Below, piece after piece: positions 1 to 13,075 of a DNA stretch of 64,000 nucleotides. Below the pieces are notes generated by a model. That model had not been told where the DNA came from, did no database searches, and saw only the letters and a list, made by a program, of their open reading frames with translations. The stretch spans positions 1-64,000 of the forward strand of contig JAUCBJ010002847.1 in NCBI GenBank assembly GCA_032718475.1. Direction: 5' to 3'. Numbering within the stretch: the first letter of the stretch is position 1; every line of letters begins with the position of its first letter. This DNA comes from Nemertoderma westbladi. Lineage: Eukaryota; Xenacoelomorpha; Nemertodermatida; Nemertodermatidae. The translations under genes and the position numbers were made by a program.

Positions 1-744
1 CCCGGGCGACTGCGTCTGGCGTTGGGGGTGTTGCACGCCGCCCAGACCCCCCAGGCCTCCGCCCATGAGCTGTTGCGGGCTGAAGAATGTCGTGTTGGGA
101 CTGAACACGGGGTTGATATGTGGATGCGGGATGGTCATAGTGGGTGGGGGCTGGGCCAGACCCATCTGCAGCATGCCGTTGTTGGGCGCCATCTGGTGGA
201 GTTGGTACATCTCGTCGGTAGAGGGACCCTGGGGCGGCATCCCGCCGCTGGGGGCGTGATTGGCCGAGCCGGGCAGCTGGTGTTGGACGTCGCCCATCTC
301 TAAGAGATCCAGACCCGCGGGACCCGAGTTGGGCTGCCATTGTAACTGATGGTACTGCAGAGCGTTGGGCGGTACCCCAGGTCCGGCTGTCTGCTGATCG
401 AAGTTCCACTTTTGTAACATGTCCGTCATCTCGTTGATACTCGAGCTAGTTTTCCCCACCTGGTTTATCTCTTGGAGTTGGTTCATCTGATTGGGAATCA
501 TCGCCTGGTGTTGTTGACTCGGTACGTACATGTTGGCGGGGTTGTAGTTCTGAGTTGCAGACCCGGATACCATATCGTCGATGCTGGCCGGAAGGGTTTG
601 TTGGTTGATGGACGGGACGCCGCCGATAGACGAGGGCGCGTAACCAAGCGAGGTGCAAACTTCGTTACGAGAGGCTCCAATCATATATGAAGCAGGGTCC
701 ATATTATTGGTATGTGTGAGTATCGCATTATTAGGAGTCTCCAT
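1..744 (-). CDS. Gln/Met/Pro-rich protein exon, partial (runs off left edge)
   Basis: Reading the minus strand from an ATG at 744-742 gives 248 codons without a stop to the first base of the window, so the 3' end is missing. The protein begins METPNNAILTHTNNMDPASY. It is rich in Gln, Asn, Pro, Met and Gly, with clusters such as MYVPSQQHQAMIPNQMNQLQ and a closing GGGLGGLGG stretch. No DNA-binding or enzymatic domain is visible. The base composition is much richer in GC than the DNA next to it, and the low-complexity make-up resembles activation regions of nuclear regulators, which is an inference from composition only. The ATG may be internal: just upstream on the minus strand a pyrimidine-rich stretch ending CTGTAG (about 760-778) could be a splice acceptor, and the frame stays open there. 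I do not recognise the family. Confidence 0.6.
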   Translation of the reverse strand, partial: METPNNAILTHTNNMDPASYMIGASRNEVCTSLGYAPSSIGGVPSINQQTLPASIDDMVSGSATQNYNPANMYVPSQQHQAMIPNQMNQLQEINQVGKTSSSINEMTDMLQKWNFDQQTAGPGVPPNALQYHQLQWQPNSGPAGLDLLEMGDVQHQLPGSANHAPSGGMPPQGPSTDEMYQLHQMAPNNGMLQMGLAQPPPTMTIPHPHINPVFSPNTTFFSPQQLMGGGLGGLGGVQHPQRQTQSPG

Positions 745-3700
745 AGTAACAATGTAATCTACAGATAAGGGGATAGGATCACTACGGAAGAAAATTAAAA
801 TGTGTAATTATAGTACCGGTAGCCTTTAGCGTTGAAAACAAGTTTAGGATTTTGTGTAACTTATGAAATAGATTTACTGCTAAAGTAAAATAAAATATCA
901 CATAAGTCAGTAAGTAAAATATTACGTTGACACTATTTGATCGTGTCAGACAGAAGAGATAGGAACGTCTACGGTTGCAGAGATGTTGCAGCAATATTCA
1001 TAATCCGTATTTATAATTAGCAGTGCACGCTTTGCAGCTTTCTGGCTTTGGTCTTTTAAAATGTGGGCGATTATATTTTTTCTTAAATTATTACCTTTCC
1101 GCGTTTCACCTAAATTTACCGGCACCGCACCGGGATACCAAAATAGGGAGACACGATACAGAGCTATTATAGCCCGTTATACAGGCACCGGGATACCAAA
1201 ATAGGGAGACACGATACAGAGCTATTCCCTCGACCTTTTATTTTTTTAGGCCTAATTAATTATTTTACCATTTCTTAATTTATTTAATTTTTAATTATAA
1301 ATATAGAAATAGATAATACTAAAATGGTCAAATTGAATCTACTGGCCTGCTGGCTGACTGGTAGGCTAGCCTACGGTAATTTCAGAATAAGGCCTAATCA
1401 AATCCAGAAATCACAAAATAAAATCAGTACAGCTGTACCGGCGGAGCGGTGTTTGATATCAGTCCAGCAGTCGATCACTATCAGTGCACAGTGTGCAGTG
1501 TGACCGTGACGGTGATGGAGTGGGATTAGGGTACGGTATCTGACTGTCTGAGTATTGCTGTCTGTATATCTGGTATACTGGTATATTCTGATACTATTGT
1601 CGTCATAAATACAGACTAAAATATACTGAAATATACTGCCTATACTATAGTCCTGTCAGCCTGTAGTCTGATAGTAGAAACCTGGAAACAATATCCCGTC
1701 CCGTCGCGTCTCCGTCTATCTCATAAAAACCAGGCTAGCTAACTAATACAGTAATAATAATTCTACTCATCTGCTCATCATCAACCCAACTAGAACCTAG
1801 CACCTAGTGCCTAGCTGCCTAGCAGTCAGGCAGTATTCAGGTATTAGCTGACTAGTTCAGTAGTTACCAGCTAGTTGTACCGGTCAGCCGGTACGCGGTA
1901 CTGTCCTGCTGTCTGAGTATAGGGCCTAGTCAGATAGGTCAGTAGTTGTAGTTATCATACTGCAGTCTGCCAGTCTGCAGTACTGTCATACTGTCATAAG
2001 ATATTTGTATGTGAAATAAATATTTAATACGGCAGTACTGTCTGAGTGTCTGAGTGTCTGACTGTCTGACGTTGGACGGCTGGACGGTAGGCCTACACTG
2101 CCCACGCATTTAAAGTCTGTTCAGCAGTCGACAGTACACACAGACACACTTGACACAGTGCTGCAGTGCACAGTAGGAGTAGGCTATGTCACAGTGTCAT
2201 GTTACAACACAATACTGCAATATCCAGTAGAATCCTTAAAGCTAAACCACTTGACTGCTTGAGACAACTTATCACAAAAACGTCTAGACTACATCCAATT
2301 ACTAAATCAGTAAATTGGCAGAAACTCCAGGCCCCAGGGTGTTGTCGTGGTGTTACGGATACTGGCATCTGTCAAGTAAGTACTGACAACTGAAGTACGG
2401 CAGTACGGCTGCTACTTTTTTGGTTGTCTTTGAAAGTCGAGGTTTGGATAGGCCTACTCAAAAAGTCGCTTGACGGGAACGGGGGAACCGAACTGATAGT
2501 GCATAGTGTCACGTTGTACAGATCCTCAACCAGTCAACTCTTACCCGGCCCCGGGTCAGGGGTCGGGGTACAGTGCAGCAGTGACACGTGACAGTCACGT
2601 TTCAAGTAGGCCTACCGGTACCTGACAGCTACAACTACAAATGCTATAAAGGTAGGGGCCTAAGGCCTATACCAGTACCAGTACTGCAGTATACAGCAGC
2701 AATAAAAAATAATAAATTTTTATTAATTTACGAATTTGTAGTGAATTTGTTGAGGCTATCAGGCTATGGACGATTGTATATTACAGTATTAGGCCTATCA
2801 CCTACCTACTGACAGACTGACTGACTGATATTACGTGAAGAATACCAGGTTTTCACTTTTCGGTCGAAATTGTAGGCCTACTGGCAGACTGGCTGTACTG
2901 GCAGACTGGTACTGATATCCCTGGATATTATTATAATAACTTGATCAGTTGATTTAGGTCGCAGTTTATCAGTTTATGGAAAAATTACTTGCAAAAAACT
3001 ACAATAGACAGGCAGACAGGACAGCAGGAGTGACAGGACAATGTACTACCACCCTGCCGCCGTACCGGTAAGCCTATGAAGGCGACTGATATCAGGGTAT
3101 ACCAGAAACTAATAGCCCATCCCATAAAGATTAGATAGGTAGGCCTACTACGTACTAAAATAAACACTAGCAAATGTATCAACATTAATTTTCAACAATA
3201 CTCTCAGACTCTATATTATCTTAGTACAGCAGTAATGTAATTACGGAGTCAATAGGATAGGTTCAATATAATGTGCTAGCTACTGAGCTATGCTGGTTCC
3301 ATACGGCATATAATAGGCAGATAGGAGGCACGCTGTATTATTCACTACGTAAGGCAGCAATATTGTCCACTGAGGATACAACATTCCCTCCACGCCGTAT
3401 GCTCTCCTCCAGTAAATGGCTGCAACAGCTGATGTTAAGAGAATGCAGGGGAGCTCAGGAGGGGTGTGGGGGTTGGTTGTGTAGAATGACGCAGCATCTA
3501 ACCACTATTATACTGGAGGCAACTCAACTCCACACACTCTATTAACTGTCAATGACTGGCTATCACAACTAAAGTAAAACACAGTTACAGAGCCAATCCT
3601 TTGAATAGATGCCTCATTATCTGGATCACATAAGCCATTATTACTGTGCAATTCCTAAAGATAACATGGACCAATCTCGTCATCTACCGACAAGACAAGT

Positions 3701-4128
3701 AACGTAATGTAAAATGTTATGCATAATGGCAAATACAGAATAAATACTACAAAGTCCTTGTATCCGCGCCGCGAGGGGAATTACTAATCTGTGATTACTT
3801 TAAATCATCCTTACTGCCATTCTTGGTGCTTTTTTATACTATCTTTCTTTATACTCGGTGTAAACGGTTCAGAAATAAGGAGCAATATAAGGAAATTAAT
3901 ACAATGACCGTGATGACGTCAGAACTATATATAACACTGGAGTTGGCAATAAACTAACTTTATTAGTTTAGCTTTTTATTTTTAATTTACTATCATTTAG
4001 ACAACTTTCGTGTTTTACACCACTTGGGGAATTCACATCAGGCGGTCGGTCGGTCGGATGGTGATTGAGAAGGTGGTGGTGTGTGTGTGTGGGAACTCTG
4101 GGAAGGTGGGTGGGGAATGTGGTAAGGA
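745..4128. other. Non-coding, AT-rich DNA with CAGTAC/TACCGG/TAGGCCTA-rich tract
   Basis: No open frame here looks like a gene; the frames present are short and have no recognisable composition or motif. From about 1340 to 3150 the sequence is dominated by short variations on CAGTACTGTC, ACTGTCTGAG, CCGGTACC and TAGGCCTA, giving a low-complexity texture without a fixed period. A GT run lies at about 4077-4091. Nothing in 3200-4070 could be assigned. Confidence 0.5.
1127..1226. repeat. Short tandem duplication (42-bp unit)
   Basis: Positions 1127-1168 and 1185-1226 are identical over about 42 bp (beginning GCACCGGGATACC and ending GAGCTATT), separated by 16 bp. It is a simple recent local duplication with no evident function. 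Confidence 0.85.
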
Positions 4129-4340
4129 GGGGGGGGGGGGGGGGGGAAATTGGACGCAAATAACAGTTGATTACTCTCAAAAATAAAACTGTAACCCGTT
4201 CTACTGTGTTTAGTTTATTGTTTTGGTTAAAAGAACGTGCCACTGTAACCTGCTCCTTTCCCTAAATTGAGAATTTAACATTGAGGTGGGATATTAATTC
4301 GCCAAGGTGGGTTTTGCGTCCAGTTTCCCACCCTGTCTCA
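4129..4340 (-). mobile_element. Poly-G-tailed MITE-like element, copy 1
   Basis: An 18-base G run at 4129-4146 is followed by TTGGACGCAAATAACAG, the segment around AAAATAAAACTGTAACC, the core TTTATTGTTTTGGTT (4211-4225) and AATTTAACATTGAGG, ending near GCGTCCAGTTTCCC. The same order of blocks is found in either orientation at 22142-22640, 23690-23950, 32810-33060 and 60909-61125, which identifies it as a dispersed element. No coding capacity is seen. Degraded further copies of the core continue to about 4560. Confidence 0.7.
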
Positions 4341-4587
4341 AGATAACGGACCCCTTTCCAGCAATTGTTAGGTAACAACATCGTTTATTGTTTTGGTTAG
4401 GAAAGTTCGACTCTGTATACTGTCCTTTTCCCTTCAATTTGTAACAAGTTTAGGTTAGAAAAGCCCACCTCTGTAACTTGCTCCTTTCCCTAAATTGGTA
4501 AGAACATCGTATATTGTTTTGGTTACATCCATACGACCCGGTAACCCGTTCCTTTAGTTCCCTGCATAACCTTTTAACATGTGTTGA

Positions 4588-4720
4588 ATTTTCCTCACAT
4601 TCCCATCCACCTTCCCACCCACATTCCCATCCACCTTCCCACATATCTTCCCACATTCCCATCCACCTTCCCACCCATCTTCCCACATTCCCAAACACCT
4701 TCCCATCTACATTCCCACCA
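4588..4720. repeat. C-rich minisatellite (CCCACATTCCCATCCACCTT-type)
   Basis: Irregular tandem copies of a unit of roughly 20-24 bp built from CCCACATTCCCATCCACCTT. The open frames on both strands here are by-products of the repeat. Confidence 0.75.
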
Positions 4721-4791
4721 TTGCTCTCAAAAATAATAGTGTTCCATTTTGATTACGTCAAAACAAAAGCACTCCCCCCAACCAAAGGAAG

Positions 4792-4977
4792 CTTAGCCCG
4801 CGAGTATACTTAGCCCGTGGGTATTCTTAGTCCGCAAAACAATAACGTTTATTGTTTTGGTTCCCCCCAATACGCCTCTGAAACCTGCTCCTTTACTAAC
4901 CTGCTCCTTTACTAACTCGAGGGCTAAAAATACTCGCGGGCTAAGAATACCCGCGGGCTAAGAATACTCGCGGGCTA
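4792..4977. repeat. Inverted-repeat (foldback) sequence with GGGCTAAGAATACTCGC arms
   Basis: The arm 4792-4832 (TTAGCCCGCGAGTAT...) is the reverse complement of the arm 4926-4977 (...AATACTCGCGGGCTAA). Each arm repeats a 16-18-bp motif two or three times. The loop contains one more core TTTATTGTTTTGGTT, so this probably formed inside or next to a member of the poly-G-tailed family. Confidence 0.7.
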
Positions 4978-5547
4978 ATTCACCCAACCAAGGAAACACG
5001 TGATATATTTAAACCCAAGAAATAAATGTGATTTAGTAGTGATTTAATATACTACAGTATAAATGAGTTGAATAAGAAGGAAGTGACATATTAAAATAAA
5101 ATGGTGGGATGTATTATTGAGATCAAGGGTTAACATTAAAATGGTAAGTTCGAGTGTTTCCTCTAGCGTAATGATATGTACTACATAAATTAATACCTAC
5201 ACCAAATATTATAATCGTAAACAGTATATTTTGCGCAGATCAATAATAATATTGCCAGAGATCGGTGAGTAAATAGCGTGATAGAAAGTAAATAACGACA
5301 TTTGGTGGCAATTTAAAAATATTTACCTTAAGTCTATAGTCAAGTACTTTATAAGATTAACTGACGACACAGTTTAAAATCTTAGCATAATGTTATTTAT
5401 CAATCATAATATGCTATACAGATCAAGTAATCACTATGTACAGTAATTGCATTCAGAAAATGTTAATATGAATAAATGTAAATAATACATATATATTTTC
5501 TACATAATCTAGGACTACGCTGAGATGGTGATCATGGGTGTTTGGGG

Positions 5548-5614
5548 GTTGTGGCGGCGGAATTTTGTTGATAAGCCGGCATAACATTTTTAATGCGGCT
5601 GCAATGGAGCATGA
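5548..5614 (+). mobile_element. LINE 3'-end fragment
   Basis: This stretch (GGTTGTGGCGGCGGAATTTT through AAGCCGGCATAACA and GCGGCTGCAATGGAGCATG) matches, with a few differences, the last coding bases and 3' tail of the LINE at 57118-57190. It therefore looks like a severely 5'-truncated insertion of the same family. Confidence 0.7.
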
Positions 5615-6319
5615 CAATTATATAGATCCCCACCTGCCCCATAATTCATTTTAAACCGTAATATAAATGAATAATAACATAATATACATACATCCTCTTC
5701 AAACTATGTAGTTATAGTTACAGTACATAATATTCCAATTTTAAATTAAAAGTAAATTAGTAGATTATGCCCGAAACATCTTCTGCCTTGTTCATCATAT
5801 TCCAGGTCCTTGATTTTGTCGTGGCCCCAACGACTCAGGGGCCAGCCATGGAAGTAAGACGTAATCACTTATTAGCTCAATTTTTACCACCCACCCACCC
5901 CATGTAATCAAGGATTCAAACGTTAATTCAAAAGTTAAAGTAAAGTTCAACATACACTAGAAAAAAAAAGTTAAATTTTTACATATTTAAAAATAAAAAG
6001 TAAAGTTTAACATATATTTAGAAATAAAAAGTGAAACGGCGGTAAATCCCCATCACCGCACCTATATGGGTGCATTCTTTGTGGTAGTCTGTGACGAAGA
6101 GACATGATTACATAGATCCGCCTTTGCCCACCCACCCCCCTATAATCAAAGGCACCGACCTCCCACCCCCCTGTTCCTGGTAATCAATCAATCACCTGTA
6201 ATTAATGCCTTTAACCAATGACCACCCACCCCCAAAGTGATTATAATATAATAATCGGATGGGAATGGCCCTTCAGTAAATCACAGTCGCTCAATACGTG
6301 GGTAGGCCCACAATTACCA

Positions 6320-6402
6320 TTCGAGTTACGTGTTGGGTTTCTTAGCGCCAGACTGCCAACCTAGAGGTCACCAATTCGATCCCACCTGGATGTAAATGCC
6401 GA
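6320..6402 (+). repeat. tRNA-derived SINE-like fragment
   Basis: The segment ending GAGGTCACCAATTCGATCCC resembles a tRNA B box region and is clearly related to 46346-46414 (same GCCAACC/TCCAACC ... GAGGTCACC ... TTCGATCCC order). It does not fold into a complete tRNA by eye, so a SINE head or relic is more likely than a tRNA gene. Confidence 0.5.
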
Positions 6403-8859
6403 CTTTGCTAAGCTGTGACCTACAATTAGTTATAATGGCAATAAATATGTGTTGTGTACACTTTGCTCTTTAGGCCCACATTATTGATGTACCCCATCCA
6501 ACTTTTCCCTCCAGTTACTTCCTATTTCTTTGCTGATTATTAATTGTTATTAAGTTAACCGTAACAAACTGTATACATATGCACTGCGACGTATAATACA
6601 CCAATAATAGTACATATTACAAAATTATTGCACATGTTTCTGATATGGTAATTTAATTTCAGTTATGGAATGGAATACAATAAAGCACCTGACAATAGGT
6701 CATTACTAAATTTGAAAATGTTCATCGATTTGAGGAAGTATATAGAAAGTAAAGTACAAACAAAAATACAGTACAATAACTGAATTGTGTACTAATATTT
6801 CATTTTATTTATTATTAATAATATATCTATTATGGGCAACTTTCATAGCAAGTATGAAGTTACGCAATACTTATAACAGGGTGGTTCTAACAAATTTAGC
6901 ACAAATATATTGAAACAATAAATTCGTATACATCATTGTAAATAAGGTAAATTGAGACTTCGTTTGAGATATTAAATAGTTAGACCTGTAGTTTGAATAG
7001 CTGGTTAATTCAATTACTACATCATAGCATTGTCCAGTAATACAATGACATAACAGTATTACAGATACGCCACGCACAAATATATAAAACCAATGATCTG
7101 ATCACCAGAGAACGTGGCAGCAGATCAAGATAAATACACAACAACCAAAATGGTACAAGTTAAATGGCAGTTTCACTTAAAACAAGATGGTTTGTTACAC
7201 AATGAGCTAAATAAAATGGGAAGAAAGAAAATAACTCGAACACCACATTGTTGTTAAAAACAACGTAATAATAATATCATAGGTAATTAATTAATTACTT
7301 AATTAATTAATTAATTAATTACTTAAGCTCAAATGCCAAGAACATAATTAGTAAAAGTATAAATGAGGGAGATTCTTATACAATGTATCTCGTTAGATTA
7401 TATTGTATTACACCTCATATACAATAACATCAGCAATACGAAACGTCACGTACAAAGGTAGAGCACCATACGTCGACTTTTTTCCGTCTATAATAAACTT
7501 TATTTTTTTAATAAATGGTAGAAATTGAATAAAATAGTGTTTCTATTATAAACTTAGTGCCTAAAGCTCGTAATTGGTATCATTAAACTTTAAAGTATGG
7601 CTTTATATAAATAGCACTGATGTATATCGATGGCATTTTCCAATAAAAACTATTTATGACTGAGGGATTTTTCCAGAAATTAATGCGAAAACTGATTTAC
7701 AGGGTGTTCCCTCACTATTCGTGTTCAGCTAAGAAATACTTCTGGAAAGGAAACTTACCAAGTAGAATGGTCGATATCGGATATTATGGGGTTCCACTTC
7801 CGGAAGAAGAGAAAACAAAGTTAAAAAGTTGAAAATCCAAAAAAAAATCGACTTGAGTTCTACTGTAGTAACGCGACGAAATGTCTACCGATCGCACAGA
7901 CTCTTCGGTTTATTTATAATATATATATTATTAGTTATTTATAATAAGTAATGTTATTTTATTCATCAAATTTCCAACTTATAAATAAAACCAGCAAAAA
8001 CAGACAGCATTACAGAATATTTAACATAGTTATTACATTTATATATGAATAGTTGAATGATATCCCCACTACTACCCACCTACCAAAACAAAGAAACGAA
8101 TTGTTGGTCTCTGTACAATCAATAAACGGCTAAAAGTCAGAAACATATACTTGTTCGTACAACTGATCGATCACTTAATTGGCGACGCTTTCAAATTGTT
8201 AACATCATCGCCTTTATTGTTGACGTGTAAATATGTAGTCGAGACAAACCAACATTATTTATAATAGTTTTATACTTTATCCAAAGAATATAAAAATGTA
8301 GTCGGTATAACATTCAAAAAATAGAAAGAAAAACAAACCAAAACAAATATCAAAAATATTCATAAAACATATACACGGTACATACCTACAACCGCACCGT
8401 AAAAGTGTAACCAAAAAAATAAACCCGCCACCAAAGTGTTAATAAGTTCCAACAATTAAATCATTATACCCAAACTTTACCAAAAAATAGAAAACAGGAG
8501 TGAATCTTAATTCACGTGCTTAAAATTAAAAGCACAGCATAATATCTTAAAGTTGGTAAACAAACTGTTTAACCCAGCAAGACCAGCTACCAGAAATTGA
8601 TGTCGCCCAATCGTGATTTTTTGTTTCTGTACCCTTTAGGTTCAAATGAACAACATATAAAAAAATTCGAAAAAAATTTCAACTCTTTCATGGAAAACTA
8701 GAACCACAACAATTGTTGTGTCTGGTACTTACCCTGCAGTTAAATCCTAACCGATGGTTACTGTGCAAAACACAACAAAATTGTTAACCTAGGCAATATA
8801 TTATATTAGATCACCACAGTATATGACATATTTATAACAATATAACATAAAAGGTACGG

Positions 8860-9340
8860 TACATGTATATATATATGCATATATCAAATATATATATTAT
8901 ATGTATACATATATATACAACACATACTATATATATACGGTCCTGCACTGTATGTACATCAAAAAATTTAAACTGAAAAAATGTAGACTATAAGAAACGA
9001 ACATTGTACTACAGTATATATATGTATATATATTTACAATTTATACATACAAATGTATATATAATAATGTAGTTATATATCATTCATAATATGCATTATG
9101 GCAGAGACCTAACGCATCAAAAATACATCATTCCGGAAATTCACTAATAACTACAATATTCAAAGTAAATATTAGGTCCTTAGAATATAATATTGTATGG
9201 TGATACACAGTATACTGTATATACATATATACAATACAGAAGACCTGTATGTATATATACGTATAGTTGGTATTAGTAGATTGTACTGTAGGTTGAGTTC
9301 AATTATATATATATATACGTATATGTATTGTATTTTGTAT
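8860..9340. repeat. TATA/ATATGTAT-rich low-complexity stretch
   Basis: Long runs of alternating TA and near-repeats such as ATATATATGCATATATC inside the piggyBac remnant. No fixed unit length holds over the whole stretch. Confidence 0.6.
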
Positions 9341-9465
9341 ATATAAAAATATGTACAAGCATTTTAAATGTTTTACAATGTAATGAGTTATTGTACAATA
9401 TCATGGTATAATACAGTAGGCCTACATGTAATACATATCAGAAAAAAACCAGTATATTTGATGTG

Positions 9466-10080
9466 CTACATACAGTCTGTATCTACACATGGCAGACTAA
9501 CAAGATCGTGACCAACACCATAATAGCGAATGTCTGGTATCACAGACCTAACTGGGCAGGGTCTTGGTCCAACCTCTGATCTCAGCATTGCCTGCACCAC
9601 AACTCGATAGAAATCTATTTGCTTCACCTTAGAATCGGCATGACTGACTTGGAACAATCGCCAGGATGCTACCATCGCCACATTGAAGGCATGTATAAGA
9701 AGAGGAAAATACCACTTCTTCCCATGTATGGATGGGCGAACGTTGGATAATGCCCTGTCTACCAAGTCCACCCCTCCCATATGTTTATTGTACAGCTTGA
9801 CAGCCAACGGCTGACTTATGGCGACGCGGGATTTGGCAGTCTTGCTCCAGCGGTTTACATGCTGGATAGGTTCTACACCAACAGCGTTACTCCCCATCGT
9901 TACGACCGAGTTGTCATTCCACCGAATAAACTCAATACCATCACCTGTACAATAGTCGAAAGTACCACGTTCTCTCTTATTCATAACATCGACAGCTAGG
10001 AGGGGAACATCAGTTGATCTAACTAGGCCGTAGCCTATATACAAAATAAAATACGGTACCAGTATGCACTTACAATACAA
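9466..10080 (-). pseudogene. piggyBac transposase, C-terminal fragment
   Basis: A 204-codon frame on the minus strand carries the family signature: RGTFDYCTGDG, then IEFIRWNDNSVVTMGSNAVG, then YNKHMGGVDLVDRALSNVR and KKWYFPLLIHAFNVAMVASW, which correspond to the end of the DDE_Tnp_1_7 catalytic domain, including the third catalytic acidic residue region around GGVD. A full transposase is usually about 550-650 residues, so roughly the first two thirds, with the first two catalytic aspartates, is absent. The first 20 or so residues translate the duplicated terminal sequence and are probably not original protein. The copy cannot encode an active enzyme. It may still mark a family with active members elsewhere. 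Confidence 0.8.
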
Positions 10081-10296
10081 CTGACCTACCTACCGTCGTA
10101 ACCGTCGGTTTGGATTTAACTGCAGGGTAAGTACCAGACACAATATTGCACAGAACATTACATCAGTTGATCTAACTAGGCCGTAGCCTATATACAAAAT
10201 AAAATACGGTACCAGTATGCACTTACAATACAACTGACCTACCTACCGTCGTAACCGTCGGTTTGGATTTAACTGCAGGGTAAGTACCAGACACAA
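10007..10296. repeat. Tandem duplication of the piggyBac right end (137-bp unit)
   Basis: 10007-10143 and 10160-10296 appear identical over 137 bp (start ACATCAGTTGATC, end TACCAGACACAA), with a 16-bp spacer. One copy overlaps the transposase frame, the other provides the outer terminus. Confidence 0.85.
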
Positions 10297-10587
10297 CAAT
10301 TGTTGTATTTTTAGTTTGGCAATAATTTTAAATATGTAAAATTTTGAAAAACTTACTGGAATGTGCCTAAATATATTGATTAGGATGTAAACTAACCCAA
10401 AAGTGCCAAAAAACAATTTAGTTTCCTGTCTATAGGACAGGAGATGCCGCTGAATGCATTAAAGTCGGAAAAGGCCCCCCTATAGTTAACATTGCGAAAC
10501 TACAGATTTAACATGACTATAACATGTCTGCTAATTAGCTAACAACTAACTAAGCCTTCATAGGGCCTTCCTTTGATTGTTAACTAA

Positions 10588-12978
<2,391 letters not shown>

Positions 12979-12982
12979 TGTA

Positions 12983-13003
12983 TCTAATATATATAAATAT
13001 CGA

Positions 13004-13075
<72 letters not shown>

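Larger units (their letters stand above)
4978..8704. other. AT-rich region without a recognisable gene
   Basis: No gene is seen. It contains a LINE 3' scrap (5548-5614), C-rich runs around 5880-5900 and 6130-6240, a tRNA-like SINE fragment (6320-6402) and a TTAA-type run at about 7270-7325. The minus strand around 7740-7800 has a CTTCCGGAAG box followed by a good splice donor (CTTG/GTAAGT), which could be a non-coding first exon, but this is weak. Confidence 0.5.
8705..10307 (-). mobile_element. piggyBac-type transposon, internally deleted
   Basis: Inverted ends of about 50 bp lie at 8705-8757 (CAACAATTGTTGTGTCTGG, then ACTTACCCTGCAG) and 10252-10307 in reverse complement. Between them is the 3' part of a piggyBac transposase on the minus strand (9466-10080). 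The upstream half of the transposase is missing. The right end is partly duplicated: 10007-10143 and 10160-10296 are copies of the same 137 bp. Target-site TTAA duplications, normal for piggyBac, are not obvious at these ends, so the exact termini are uncertain. Confidence 0.65.

Noticed and set aside
4450-4813. Two opposite-strand frames with His/Pro/Ser or Trp/Gly repeats
   Set aside because: Both come from the C-rich minisatellite at 4588-4720.
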